Of a stretch of DNA of 64,000 nt, positions 18,201 to 25,993 are shown piece after piece; the first letter of the stretch is position 1; each line of letters begins with the position of its first letter. This DNA is from CAYRNR01 sp964425605 (GTDB lineage Bacteria; Myxococcota_A; UBA796; UBA9615; CAYRNR01): assembly GCA_964425605.1 (NCBI GenBank), contig CAYRNR010000026.1, positions 1 through 64,000 of the forward strand. Reading direction: 5' to 3'. The notes beneath the pieces are model-generated. The model saw only the letters and a program-made list of their open reading frames with translations, was not told where the DNA came from and did no database searches. A program made the translations under genes and the position numbers.

Positions 18201-19517
18201 GTGACCCGACCCGACGACCACATCGCCGATCCCGTGGCCCTGGACTCCTTTGCCGAGACCCTGGGCCGGACCGCGCTGACCGAGATCCAGCTGCGCAAGC
18301 TGCAGATGGTGCTGGCGCGGGTGCTGCCGTCCAACGCCTTTCACGGCCAGCGGCTGCGCGAGGCGGGGATCACCCGGCCCGAGGACGTGGCCACCCTGGA
18401 CGACTACGCGCGGCTGCCCCTGACCACCAAGGCCGACCTCTCCGAGGACCAGGCCGCGCACCCGCCCTACGGCACGAACCTCACGTGCGAACCCCATCGC
18501 TACACGCACATCCACCAGACGTCCGGCACCGCCGGCGCGCCCCTGCGCTGGCTGGACACGGACACCAGCTGGGCCTGGTGGGCCCGCTGCTGGGAGACGG
18601 TGTTCCGCGCGGCCGGGGTGGGCGGCGACGACCGGGTGTTCATCGCGTTCTCGTTCGGGCCGTTCATCGGGTTCTGGGGCGGCTACGAGGCGGCGCGCCA
18701 GGTGGGCGCCCTGGTGCTGCCTGGCGGCGGCATGACCACGCAGCAGCGCGTCAAGTTCATGGACGACAACCGCGCCACGGTGCTCGTGTCCACCCCGTCG
18801 TACGCCCTGCACCTGGCCGAGGTGGCCGAGGAGATCGGCGTGGACATCGCCGGCGGCGACGTGCGGGTGACCATCCACGCGGGCGAGGCCGGGGCCGGCA
18901 TCCCCGCGACGCGGCGCCGCATCCAGGCAGCGTGGGGCGCGACCACCTTCGACCACGCCGGCTCCACCGAGGTGGGCGCCTGGGGTTTCGAGTGCGACCG
19001 GCAGGCCGGGCTCCACGTCAACGAGTCCGAGTTCATCGCCGAGGTCCTCGACCCGGTCTCGGGCGAGCCCGCCGACGAGGGCGAGCTGGTGGTGACCAAC
19101 CTCGGCCGCGCCTGCATGCCGGTCATCCGCTACCGCACCGGCGACCGGGTGCGCCGCGCCGAGGTCGGCTGCGCCTGCGGCCGCACCTACTCGCTGATCC
19201 CCGGCGGCGTCATCGGCCGCATCGACGACGTGCTGTCCGTGCGCGGCGTCAACGTCTACCCCAGCGCCATCGAGGACATCGTGCGCCGCTTCCCCGAGGT
19301 CGGCGAGTTCTGCGTGGACGTCACCCGCCACGATCGCCTCGACGAGATCGAGCTACGCCTGGAGGTTCGCGGCGCCGACTTCGAGCCCCTGGCCCAGCGC
19401 GTCGCCGCCGAGTTCCGCCACGCCATGGGCCTGCGCGTCCACGTCCACCCCGTCCCCCACGGGATGCTGCCGCGGTTCACGCGGCTGATCGAACGGTTCA
19501 CGGATCACCGCGAGTGA
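18201..19517 (+). CDS. Phenylacetate-CoA ligase-like adenylate-forming protein
   Basis: This 438-residue protein is of the PaaK family, which activates aryl acids as adenylates and then thioesters. Seen are an N-terminal PaaK-like region (LPLTTKADLSEDQAA), the phosphate loop HQTSGTAGAPLRWL, GSTEVGAWGFEC, YRTGDRV, and the C-terminal AMP-binding subdomain GRIDDVLSVRGVNVYPS. Two Cys (GCACGRTY) match a zinc-like site of some members. The usual C-terminal LPRFExKARR signature reads LPRFTRLIERF, so the conserved catalytic Lys position is Leu. The start is GTG, 4 bp after the lyase-like gene, so the two are probably cotranslated. Confidence 0.8.
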   Translation: MTRPDDHIADPVALDSFAETLGRTALTEIQLRKLQMVLARVLPSNAFHGQRLREAGITRPEDVATLDDYARLPLTTKADLSEDQAAHPPYGTNLTCEPHRYTHIHQTSGTAGAPLRWLDTDTSWAWWARCWETVFRAAGVGGDDRVFIAFSFGPFIGFWGGYEAARQVGALVLPGGGMTTQQRVKFMDDNRATVLVSTPSYALHLAEVAEEIGVDIAGGDVRVTIHAGEAGAGIPATRRRIQAAWGATTFDHAGSTEVGAWGFECDRQAGLHVNESEFIAEVLDPVSGEPADEGELVVTNLGRACMPVIRYRTGDRVRRAEVGCACGRTYSLIPGGVIGRIDDVLSVRGVNVYPSAIEDIVRRFPEVGEFCVDVTRHDRLDEIELRLEVRGADFEPLAQRVAAEFRHAMGLRVHVHPVPHGMLPRFTRLIERFTDHRE

Positions 19518-19528
19518 GCCCCTGAGGA

Positions 19529-21664
19529 TCAGTCGGTATACGGAAAGCAGCGTTCCTCGGATGGGGCACTCGACTCTCCTGCGGCGTTCACGTGGACGGC
19601 ACGCAGGCAGATCGGATGGCGGGCGTCACCGTCACCGCGGACGAGGTAGGTCAGGTGAACGGTGGAGTATGACTCCGGGACCAGGGCCGTCCGCCACGGC
19701 TGCCCCTGCGAGACGTCTTCGCCCCCGGCAAAGAGGTGGAGCTGGCCGGGGGTTCCGGGCGCGGTGGGCTGGACGTCGATCCGCAGGTCCACTCGGTGAT
19801 ACCCGTGCCAGCTGCATTCGCCCGCTCCAGCCCGCACACCGCTCGCGGAAGCCGAGGCCACGACCGGGGCCGAGGGGATGGCCGCGGGGTCCTCTTCTCC
19901 TACCACGAAGGAGACCTCTGCGATGTCCGAGTAGGGGAGCCGGTCGAGCGCGGCGGGCCCGGGCGACGCACTCCAGAGGTAACGTCCATCGGGGATCAGC
20001 GGCTGATCGGGGACGAACCTCACCCAGCGGCGCGCCGAGAAGGGGCCGTCGCCGGGCTCGTTCCACTGCTCCAGCTCCCCCGCCACCGGCTCCCCACCGT
20101 GCATCAGCTCCAGCCCGTAGCTCTCCGCCCACGCCGTGTCTCCGACGAATACCGCCAGTGGGAGCGTGTTTGGAGGTACACCAGCGCTCCCGTCGGCAGG
20201 ATGCAGTTCATGCCAGGATCGCGACAACGGATCGTGCCAGCGAAGCCCGGCCTGGGGCCGCAAGCAGTGCGGCACGGCGGGCAAGAGGCCGTCGCCGCCC
20301 GGACAGCACAGCGTGTCGTTGTCCAGGATGTGCGTGGTGGCCTGGTTGTGGATGTAGGGTTCATCACGGCGCGCCCGCAAGGTGCGCTCGTAGTAGGGCA
20401 TGTCGTCCAGGTAGATGCGCGTCGCCCCGATACGGTGCCCGAGGGCCAGCACGTCGAGCTGGCGGTTGGCCGACCACTTCTCGGGGTGATGGTGGCGACG
20501 CGCGACGTCCAGCCCCCCCACGGTGAGGAGCACGAATCCCACGGCGACGACGACGCGGAGCCTCGTCCCGCCTCGTCCCAGGGCGACGAGCCCGCAGGCC
20601 AGCAGGGCGTAGAAGGTCGCCAGGAAATAGCGGCTCGGCAGCAGGGTCAGCCCCTCCCGCTGGATCACGATCGGGATGAGGAACGCGGCGGCGCACCAGC
20701 CGAACACGAAGGCCGCGGGGGTTCTCGTCGCGGGGTGCCTGTATCCGACCCACAGGACGAGGGGGGCGAACCCCGCGAGGATCGACTTGTAGGCGACGTT
20801 CCATCCCGGAGGCGCCGTGATCGGTTCGCAGGCGGTCATCATGCCCCAGCAGGGATGGGCCAGCTGGGGGAGCTTGTCCCAGGCGGTGGCCCAGAGCGAC
20901 ATCGGCGACAGTCGTTCCCAGCTCTGGATCACCAGCTCGCCGGAGAAGCCCATGCCCGGCCCCTGGCGCAGCACGAGCAGCGCCACACACGCCATCGTGG
21001 CTGTGATCAGCAGCGCCGCGGTGGGTCGCCTCGACCCCCGGACGGTCAACGCGGCGAGGGCGAGCCCCGCAGCGCTCGCCAGGGTCAGGCGGTACAGGAA
21101 GACGCCCAGCGCGACCCAGGCGAGCAGCCCCAACCAGTGCCACCACCGGATGTCCACGGCGCGCACGTAGAACGCCAGGGCGACGAGCGGGACGACGAGG
21201 AACTCCGAGTGGTTGCCGAACGGCATCAGCTGCCACTGGACCGCGTGCCAGGGGGCGAACAGCACGGGGAGCAGCGACAGACTGACCCAGCGGCGCGACA
21301 TCATCGACCGCCCGCAGTAAATCCACGCGACCAGGAATGCCACCTCGCACGCCACGGACGAACCGATCAGCGCGAACCCGTTGGCTCCGAAGGGAACCGA
21401 GAACAGCAAGGTGAGCACCTGAGTGACCAGCGTGCCCGGGGCGAACGCCATGTACTGATAGCTCGCGGGAAGCGCCCATGGATCGCTCACGTCCAGGGTG
21501 CCGTGGGCCACGGAAAGCGCCAACCTTCCCATGATCGTGAATTCCAGATCGTAGATACGATCCAGCTCACTCAGGACCTGGCTGCTGCGCAGACCGACGA
21601 GCGCCAGACTCCATAGGAGATAGAAGAGAATCTCGGGTCCATGGGTGCGGATACGAGCGATCAC
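19529..21664 (-). CDS. Large polytopic membrane protein with extracytoplasmic C-terminal domains
   Basis: I do not recognise a named family. The 711-residue product starts at GTG and has roughly ten to twelve hydrophobic helices in its first 410 residues, with loops rich in aromatic residues as in GT-C-type glycosyltransferases. The final 300 residues are hydrophilic, beta-rich and Cys-containing (TLCCPGGDG; RAGAGECSWHGYHRVDLRI), probably one or two Ig-like domains outside the cytoplasm. A GT-C or O-antigen-ligase-like role is possible but not demonstrated. It lies 64 bp downstream of an Asp-rich lipoprotein gene on the same strand and converges on the CoA-ligase-like gene. Confidence 0.7.
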   Translation of the reverse strand: MIARIRTHGPEILFYLLWSLALVGLRSSQVLSELDRIYDLEFTIMGRLALSVAHGTLDVSDPWALPASYQYMAFAPGTLVTQVLTLLFSVPFGANGFALIGSSVACEVAFLVAWIYCGRSMMSRRWVSLSLLPVLFAPWHAVQWQLMPFGNHSEFLVVPLVALAFYVRAVDIRWWHWLGLLAWVALGVFLYRLTLASAAGLALAALTVRGSRRPTAALLITATMACVALLVLRQGPGMGFSGELVIQSWERLSPMSLWATAWDKLPQLAHPCWGMMTACEPITAPPGWNVAYKSILAGFAPLVLWVGYRHPATRTPAAFVFGWCAAAFLIPIVIQREGLTLLPSRYFLATFYALLACGLVALGRGGTRLRVVVAVGFVLLTVGGLDVARRHHHPEKWSANRQLDVLALGHRIGATRIYLDDMPYYERTLRARRDEPYIHNQATTHILDNDTLCCPGGDGLLPAVPHCLRPQAGLRWHDPLSRSWHELHPADGSAGVPPNTLPLAVFVGDTAWAESYGLELMHGGEPVAGELEQWNEPGDGPFSARRWVRFVPDQPLIPDGRYLWSASPGPAALDRLPYSDIAEVSFVVGEEDPAAIPSAPVVASASASGVRAGAGECSWHGYHRVDLRIDVQPTAPGTPGQLHLFAGGEDVSQGQPWRTALVPESYSTVHLTYLVRGDGDARHPICLRAVHVNAAGESSAPSEERCFPYTD

Positions 21665-21728
21665 GGGCGTCCCACCTGGACGCGCAAGCCTATCGCCCGA
21701 CCGAGAACTCCGCCAGCCTTGCCCTACG

Positions 21729-22532
21729 TCACCACGGAATGATGCAGATCCCGTCCAGATCCATATGGACGCTGTTGGCGTTGTTGGTGTTGCAGCCGGA
21801 GCCCGTGTTGGGATCGCCGTTGTGGAACGACGGGCACTGCCCGTTCTGGTACAGCGGGCAGTAATGGTGCAGGGTCAGCAGGTTGTCCTCGCCGGCCATC
21901 AACGAGAACGTGCCCACGTAGATGGGAGCGACGGGGGTGCCGTTGTTGTCGGTGTCGCCGATGATCCACCGCGAGTCGCAGTTGGCGGTGACCGGCAGGC
22001 CCACCGGGTTCACCGAGTTGCTCACGTAGACGTACGACGTCTCGTTCATCTGGCTGGCGCCGCTCTCGGAAAGCTGGGTGTCGTAGATCTCGTACACGCC
22101 AGACACCGGCACCTGGATGATGGCCCAGTCCTCTGGATCCGAGGTGGTGATCACCACCTGGCCGTCGCCGTCCGAGTCGGTGACCGTGGTCGTGACGCCG
22201 CCGGGACAGTCGTCGTCCTCGCCGTCGTCGTCGTCCGCGTCGGCGTCGTCGTCCGCGTGGGCGTCGTCGTCGCCCACGCCCGTGTCGTCGTCGTCGCCGG
22301 TGCCCATGTCGTCGTCACCCAGGCCCGTGTCGTCGTCGTCGCCGTCGTCCGTGTCGTCGTCGTGGGGGAACCCGTCGTCGTCGTCATCGTCGTCGTCGCC
22401 GAGACCACCCGGGCCATCGAGCAGGTCGTCGTCGTCGCTCCACACGTCGTAGTCGGAGCAGCCGCACACGGCCAGGCTCGCGGCCAGGGCCATCTCGAAG
22501 ATCGCCAGCAGGCTCTTTCGCCGGTCGAGCAT
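21729..22532 (-). CDS. Asp-rich lipoprotein of unknown function
   Basis: The 267-residue protein has a lipoprotein signal (MLDRRKSLLAIFEMALAASL, lipid-attachment Cys23 or Cys25 in AVCGC) followed by about 80 residues that are mostly Asp with Gly, Thr and Ala. The remaining domain looks beta-rich with several Cys and GDTDNNGTP, NGDPNTGSGC; it includes segments reminiscent of secreted pre-peptidase or PPC-type domains (EDWAIIQVPVSGVYEIYDT). The ATG chosen has CGGAGGAC just upstream. It is divergent from another Asp-rich lipoprotein gene 109 bp away. Confidence 0.72.
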   Translation of the reverse strand: MLDRRKSLLAIFEMALAASLAVCGCSDYDVWSDDDDLLDGPGGLGDDDDDDDDGFPHDDDTDDGDDDDTGLGDDDMGTGDDDDTGVGDDDAHADDDADADDDDGEDDDCPGGVTTTVTDSDGDGQVVITTSDPEDWAIIQVPVSGVYEIYDTQLSESGASQMNETSYVYVSNSVNPVGLPVTANCDSRWIIGDTDNNGTPVAPIYVGTFSLMAGEDNLLTLHHYCPLYQNGQCPSFHNGDPNTGSGCNTNNANSVHMDLDGICIIPW

Positions 22533-22641
22533 GGGGGTCCTCCGCTTCTCTCCTGCTTCATTCATACCGCGAGTGCGGACCAGGGGATGAACTGGATGGT
22601 GACACGGCAGCCGCGCTATCGTGCTGTGGAGGGAGGACTCC

Positions 22642-23661
22642 ATGCTCCGGATGTGGACGATACTGGCCCTGTCGCTGGCCCTGGCCGCGGGGTGTGGCTC
22701 GAGTTCGGAGGACGACGACGCCGTCGACGACGACAGCGCCGGGGACGACGACACCACCGCGGACGATGACGACGACGCCACCGCAGGCGACGACGACGAC
22801 GCCACGCCAGGGGACGACGACGACACAGTGAGCTTCGACTGCGACGCGCTGCCCCCCGGTCCCCGCCCCTACACCACGCTCACCGACCTGTACGCCTCCG
22901 AGGACTTCTGCTTCGACGACGCGGGCCACCTGATCAGCCACGACATGAACGCCCTGTTCCGCCAGGAGTACCCCCCGGGCTCGGTCACCCCCTTCGCCAT
23001 CACCGACGGAGGCCCCGGCGGTCCGGCGAGCATGCGCATGCTCTCCACGGGCGATCTGGTCTACGCCAACGTGGACACCTCGACGCTGTACCGCGTGGAT
23101 CCCGACGGCAACACCGCGGTGATCTACGGTGCCCTGGGGTATGCCACCGGCATCGACATCCACCCCGGCGACACGGTGTTCCTCGCCGACCTGATGGGCA
23201 TCATGCGCCTGGACCCCTACGGCAAGACCATGGAGATCCTGATCGATTCCGGTGTCCTGTCCATGCCCAACGGCATGACGTTCGGCGCGGACTACTCCAC
23301 CCTGTACATCGGCACCCACGACGGCATCTTCGCGGCGCCCGTGGACGTGGACGGAACCCCCACGGGTCCCCCCGAGCTCTGGGCCGAGAGCCCCGACGGG
23401 GGCGAGCTGCTGGGCATGGGCGTGGATCGCTGCGGCAACGTCTACGCCCTGCACGAGGGCCGACGGCTGCTCCGGTTCTCCAGCGACGGCGGCGAGCCCG
23501 AGACGCTGATGGACCTGAACGCCTACGGCTGGATGACCAACCTCCAGTGGGGCTCCGGGATCGGGGGCTGGAGCGAGACGGCGATCTACATCACAGACCG
23601 CAACGCCGACGCCCCGGCCTACTACGAGGTGGACGTGGGCGTGCCGTCGAAGCAGTACTGA
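22642..23661 (+). CDS. Asp-rich lipoprotein with SMP-30/NHL-like beta-propeller
   Basis: The 339-residue protein has a lipobox (LAAGC, Cys18), an Asp-rich linker of about 45 residues, and a C-terminal domain that reads as a six-bladed propeller of the SMP-30/gluconolactonase type: YRVDPDGNTAVIYG, ATGIDIHPGDTVFLAD, GIMRLDPYGKTMEIL, LSMPNGMTFGADYSTLYIG and MGVDRCGNVYALH. The last of these resembles the metal-binding Asp/Asn set of that fold. It may bind or hydrolyse a sugar lactone or simply be a ligand-binding propeller; no activity is claimed. GGGAGGA precedes the ATG. Confidence 0.78.
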   Translation: MLRMWTILALSLALAAGCGSSSEDDDAVDDDSAGDDDTTADDDDDATAGDDDDATPGDDDDTVSFDCDALPPGPRPYTTLTDLYASEDFCFDDAGHLISHDMNALFRQEYPPGSVTPFAITDGGPGGPASMRMLSTGDLVYANVDTSTLYRVDPDGNTAVIYGALGYATGIDIHPGDTVFLADLMGIMRLDPYGKTMEILIDSGVLSMPNGMTFGADYSTLYIGTHDGIFAAPVDVDGTPTGPPELWAESPDGGELLGMGVDRCGNVYALHEGRRLLRFSSDGGEPETLMDLNAYGWMTNLQWGSGIGGWSETAIYITDRNADAPAYYEVDVGVPSKQY

Positions 23662-23680
23662 TCCACGACGCCCGATCACC

Positions 23681-23696
23681 TGGCACGCAACGTGCT
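23681..23696 (+). promoter_or_regulatory. Possible sigma-54 promoter, imperfect -12
   Basis: TGGCACG (23681-23687), four bases and GTGCT (23692-23696) match the sigma-54 consensus TGGCACG-N4-TTGCW except for the first T of the -12 box; the invariant GG and GC are both present at correct spacing. The start of the next lipoprotein gene is 26 bp beyond, close to the 30 bp seen for the consensus site at 36707-36723. Confidence 0.4.
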
Positions 23697-23720
23697 CGTG
23701 TGAGCCGCAGGAGGTGACCC

Positions 23721-24428
23721 ATGGCGCGCACGCTCGTCTGGACCTGGATCGCACTGTTCACCCTGGCTGGCTGCACCGACGGCGGCACGATCGTCGGCGA
23801 CGACGACGACACCGTCGGCGACGATGACGACGACGATACTATCGGCGACGACGACGACACCGACCTCGGATGCAACGACCCGGAGGTCCGGACCCTGGGG
23901 TGGGGCGAGGAGGTCGAGTGGTGGTCGACCACCGCGGGGCAAGCCCGCGACTTCTTCGTCGGCGAGTGGCTCGGAGAGGTCCCCTGGCAGGGCACCGGCT
24001 CCGAGCCGATGGTGCTGGTCGTCGGCGATCCCATCGGCGAACCCGTCCTGACCACCTACCCCGACGCCGAAGACGCCCACGCCCTCGACGCCTGCCAGCC
24101 CTTCGCCACCTTCACCGTGCCCATCGAGGTCGCATTCCCCGCCAGCGGCGCCTTCCTCGCCGGCGAGGCCAGCTTCGAGATCAGCGAGATGACCATCCGC
24201 TGGGATCTCTACGCCACGCTCACGCAGGAGGACTGCGGCCACCACGAGACCTGCCAGCTGTCCATGGGTGCGTGGCAGGACACCACCGCCGAGGTCCCCA
24301 CCGTGATGGCGCGGCCGACCCTGACCCTCATGGACATGGTGTTCACGCTGGACGGGAGCGACTACGCGTACCTGACGCGGCACGAGGACGAGCCGCCGCC
24401 GCCGGACGACGAGGTGGACGAGGGGTGA
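23721..24428 (+). CDS. Asp-rich lipoprotein, beta-rich passenger
   Basis: The 235-residue protein has a lipobox (TLAGC, Cys18), a linker of Asp, Gly, Thr and Val (about residues 25-48), and a beta-rich domain containing four Cys (CNDPEVRTLG; DACQPFATFTV; EDCGHHETCQLSM) and the segment SMGAWQDTTAEVPT. I recognise no family. Start is fixed by a GCAGGAGGTG ribosome site. It follows the propeller lipoprotein by 59 bp and has a candidate sigma-54 promoter at 23681-23696. The acidic C-terminus (PPPPDDEVDEG) resembles the linker composition. Confidence 0.7.
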   Translation: MARTLVWTWIALFTLAGCTDGGTIVGDDDDTVGDDDDDDTIGDDDDTDLGCNDPEVRTLGWGEEVEWWSTTAGQARDFFVGEWLGEVPWQGTGSEPMVLVVGDPIGEPVLTTYPDAEDAHALDACQPFATFTVPIEVAFPASGAFLAGEASFEISEMTIRWDLYATLTQEDCGHHETCQLSMGAWQDTTAEVPTVMARPTLTLMDMVFTLDGSDYAYLTRHEDEPPPPDDEVDEG

Positions 24429-24444
24429 TGCGAAGGGGGGGAGC

Positions 24445-25380
24445 TCAGTCCCAGCGCCGGTGGTCCTGATCGGCGTCCTCGGCGGCCTGCTGGCTCTGCT
24501 CGCCGTCCTCGGTGGCCTGCTGGTCGCGCTCGGCGCGGGCGCGCTCCTCGGCGGCGAGCTCGTCGAGGCCGTTGGCGCTGCCCTTGTCCTGCATCACCAG
24601 GGCGCGGCGCTCGGCGAGGGAGACCCCGTCGGCGGTCTGGAAGGTCCCCATCAGCCAGGCGGTGAGCAGGGGCTCGAGGCCGGGCTCGCGGTTGAGCATC
24701 TTGGTGCCGTGGCCGACGCCGTAGTACATCTCCAGGTGGTAGACGCCCTTGGCCTCGCGGCCGAGCACGTCGGCGGACTTGACGGCGTAGCCGTCCTCCA
24801 CGGACACGACCATCAGCAGCGGGCGCTGGCCGTAGGCGGCGACCGAGCCGACGGTGTCCACGTGGTCGTACATGAGGCCCGGGCTGAGCATGGCGAGGCT
24901 GGCGACCTCGGGGTCCTCCACCGAGTACATCAAGGCCGCGGAGGCGCCCACGTCGGCGCCCACGAGGTGCAGGCCGCCGGTGGCCATGGCGCGTTCGTCG
25001 CGCAGGTAGGCCACGGCAGCGGCCACGTCGAGGGACATGGCGTAGAAGTCGTCGGGACCGAACAGCTCGCGATCGATGGGATCGCCGCCCGCGGTGCTCA
25101 GGGACTCGCCGTGGCCGCGCAGATCGGGGGCCACGCCCGCGAGGCCGAGCTCGGCGAGCTTGCCGGCCACGTACTCCCAGTCCCCGCCGGTGCGACCGGG
25201 CTGGTGCAGGTACACCACGCCGCCGCGGGGTTCGCCGAGGGGGGCGAAGTAGCGAGCGTGGATCAGGACGCCGTCCTCGGTCTCGAACACGACGTCCTCG
25301 GGTTCGGCGACCGCCGGAGCGGCCACCAGGATGCTGACGATCAGCCCGAAGACGGGCATCCAACGAAACGAGTCGGCCAT
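24445..25380 (-). CDS. Exported alpha/beta hydrolase with Asp at the nucleophile position
   Basis: The 311-residue protein has a signal peptide (VFGLIVSILVAAPAVA) and an alpha/beta-hydrolase fold: VVYLHQPGRTGGDWEY (oxyanion strand), GVAPDLRGHGESLS, and the nucleophile elbow LHLVGADVGASAALMY where serine hydrolases have GxSxG. Asp in that place occurs in haloalkane dehalogenases and epoxide hydrolases. The catalytic His is probably in YYGVGHGTKM. The last 45 residues are a Gln/Glu/Ala-rich tail. The promoter seems to be the extended -10 at 25453-25461. Either an Asp-nucleophile hydrolase or an inactive relative. Confidence 0.72.
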   Translation of the reverse strand: MADSFRWMPVFGLIVSILVAAPAVAEPEDVVFETEDGVLIHARYFAPLGEPRGGVVYLHQPGRTGGDWEYVAGKLAELGLAGVAPDLRGHGESLSTAGGDPIDRELFGPDDFYAMSLDVAAAVAYLRDERAMATGGLHLVGADVGASAALMYSVEDPEVASLAMLSPGLMYDHVDTVGSVAAYGQRPLLMVVSVEDGYAVKSADVLGREAKGVYHLEMYYGVGHGTKMLNREPGLEPLLTAWLMGTFQTADGVSLAERRALVMQDKGSANGLDELAAEERARAERDQQATEDGEQSQQAAEDADQDHRRWD

Positions 25381-25452
25381 GCGCTCATGCGTCCCGGTGT
25401 AGCGTGAGAGGAACCTTCTTGGGCTCCAGGGAAAAGACTCCCGATCTCTAGA

Positions 25453-25461
25453 ACTATACCA
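25453..25461 (-). promoter_or_regulatory. Extended -10 element upstream of the hydrolase gene
   Basis: On the minus strand the sequence is TGGTATAGT: TATAGT with a TG one base upstream, the extended -10 pattern that can dispense with a good -35. It lies about 75 bp upstream of the hydrolase start, in the otherwise empty 141-bp gap between that gene and the DUF1858 gene. Confidence 0.45.
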
Positions 25462-25521
25462 GACCTGGACGGTGGAATTCTGGCCCCCATTCGACCGGGT
25501 GGTCCAAAAAGGGGCAGGAAA

Positions 25522-25884
25522 CTACAGACGATTGAGATCGGCGAGGAGGCCGTCGAGGTCCACCTGGTGCAGCTTGGCCCCCTCACCCAGGGTCTCGACG
25601 GTGCTCACCGCGCACGAGGCGCAGCCGCCGAGGTGATACCGCGCGAGGACCGCGTCCGCGTCCTGGTGGGCCTCGCGCACCTCGGCGATGGTCATGTCGG
25701 GGTGAAACCTCCCCTCGGGCTGGGGCTCGAGCTTGCGCAGGCGCGCCTCGAGCTGCTCGACGCGGCGCGAGAGGCGGTGGAGGTCGTCGCGCAGGGCCTG
25801 CTCGCGCAGCCTCGCGGCGTCGTCCTCGTGACCTCCGCGGACCGAATCCTTTGCCAGGGAGAGTGCGTTGCGGACCAGGCCCAT
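25522..25884 (-). CDS. DUF1858-domain protein with N-terminal coiled coil
   Basis: The 120-residue cytosolic protein has a coiled-coil segment (LREQALRDDLHRLSRRVEQL, residues about 26-52) followed by a C-terminal DUF1858-type helical domain: DMTIAEVREAHQDADAVLAR, GGCASC with Cys88 and Cys91, and VETLGEGAKLHQVDLDGLL. The paired Cys are the family's likely metal or redox site. GGAGGACACC precedes the ATG. DUF1858 occurs alone or fused to Fe-S enzymes; no partner is evident here. It is divergent from enolase. Confidence 0.85.
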   Translation of the reverse strand: MGLVRNALSLAKDSVRGGHEDDAARLREQALRDDLHRLSRRVEQLEARLRKLEPQPEGRFHPDMTIAEVREAHQDADAVLARYHLGGCASCAVSTVETLGEGAKLHQVDLDGLLADLNRL

Positions 25885-25940
25885 GGTGTCCTCCAGGAAT
25901 CTCGAAAAAGGGGCTGGACGCGCCCCTCGACGTACTTACT

Positions 25941-25946
25941 TATAAT
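25941..25946 (+). promoter_or_regulatory. -10 box of the enolase promoter
   Basis: A perfect TATAAT stands in an AT-rich island 48 bp before the enolase start codon, unusual in this GC-rich DNA. No good -35 is visible at 16-18 bp; CTGGAC is at 21 bp. An activator or a different sigma factor may compensate. Confidence 0.5.
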
Positions 25947-25993
25947 CCTCGTCTCGCAATCGGCAAACCCGACTCCCCATGGAGAGAGCTCCG

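Noticed and set aside
18201..19517. Acyl-CoA synthetase of the FadD type
   Set aside because: The P-loop and C-terminal architecture are of the shorter PaaK family, about 440 residues, not FadD's 550.
22117..22452. Ser-rich open frame opposite the Asp-rich lipoprotein
   Set aside because: It is the mirror of GAC/GAT codons in the real gene; no ribosome site or conserved pattern.
22595..22612. Sigma-54 site before the 22642 lipoprotein
   Set aside because: GG and GC are spaced correctly, but the -24 box reads TGGTGAC and the -12 CAGC, too far from consensus.
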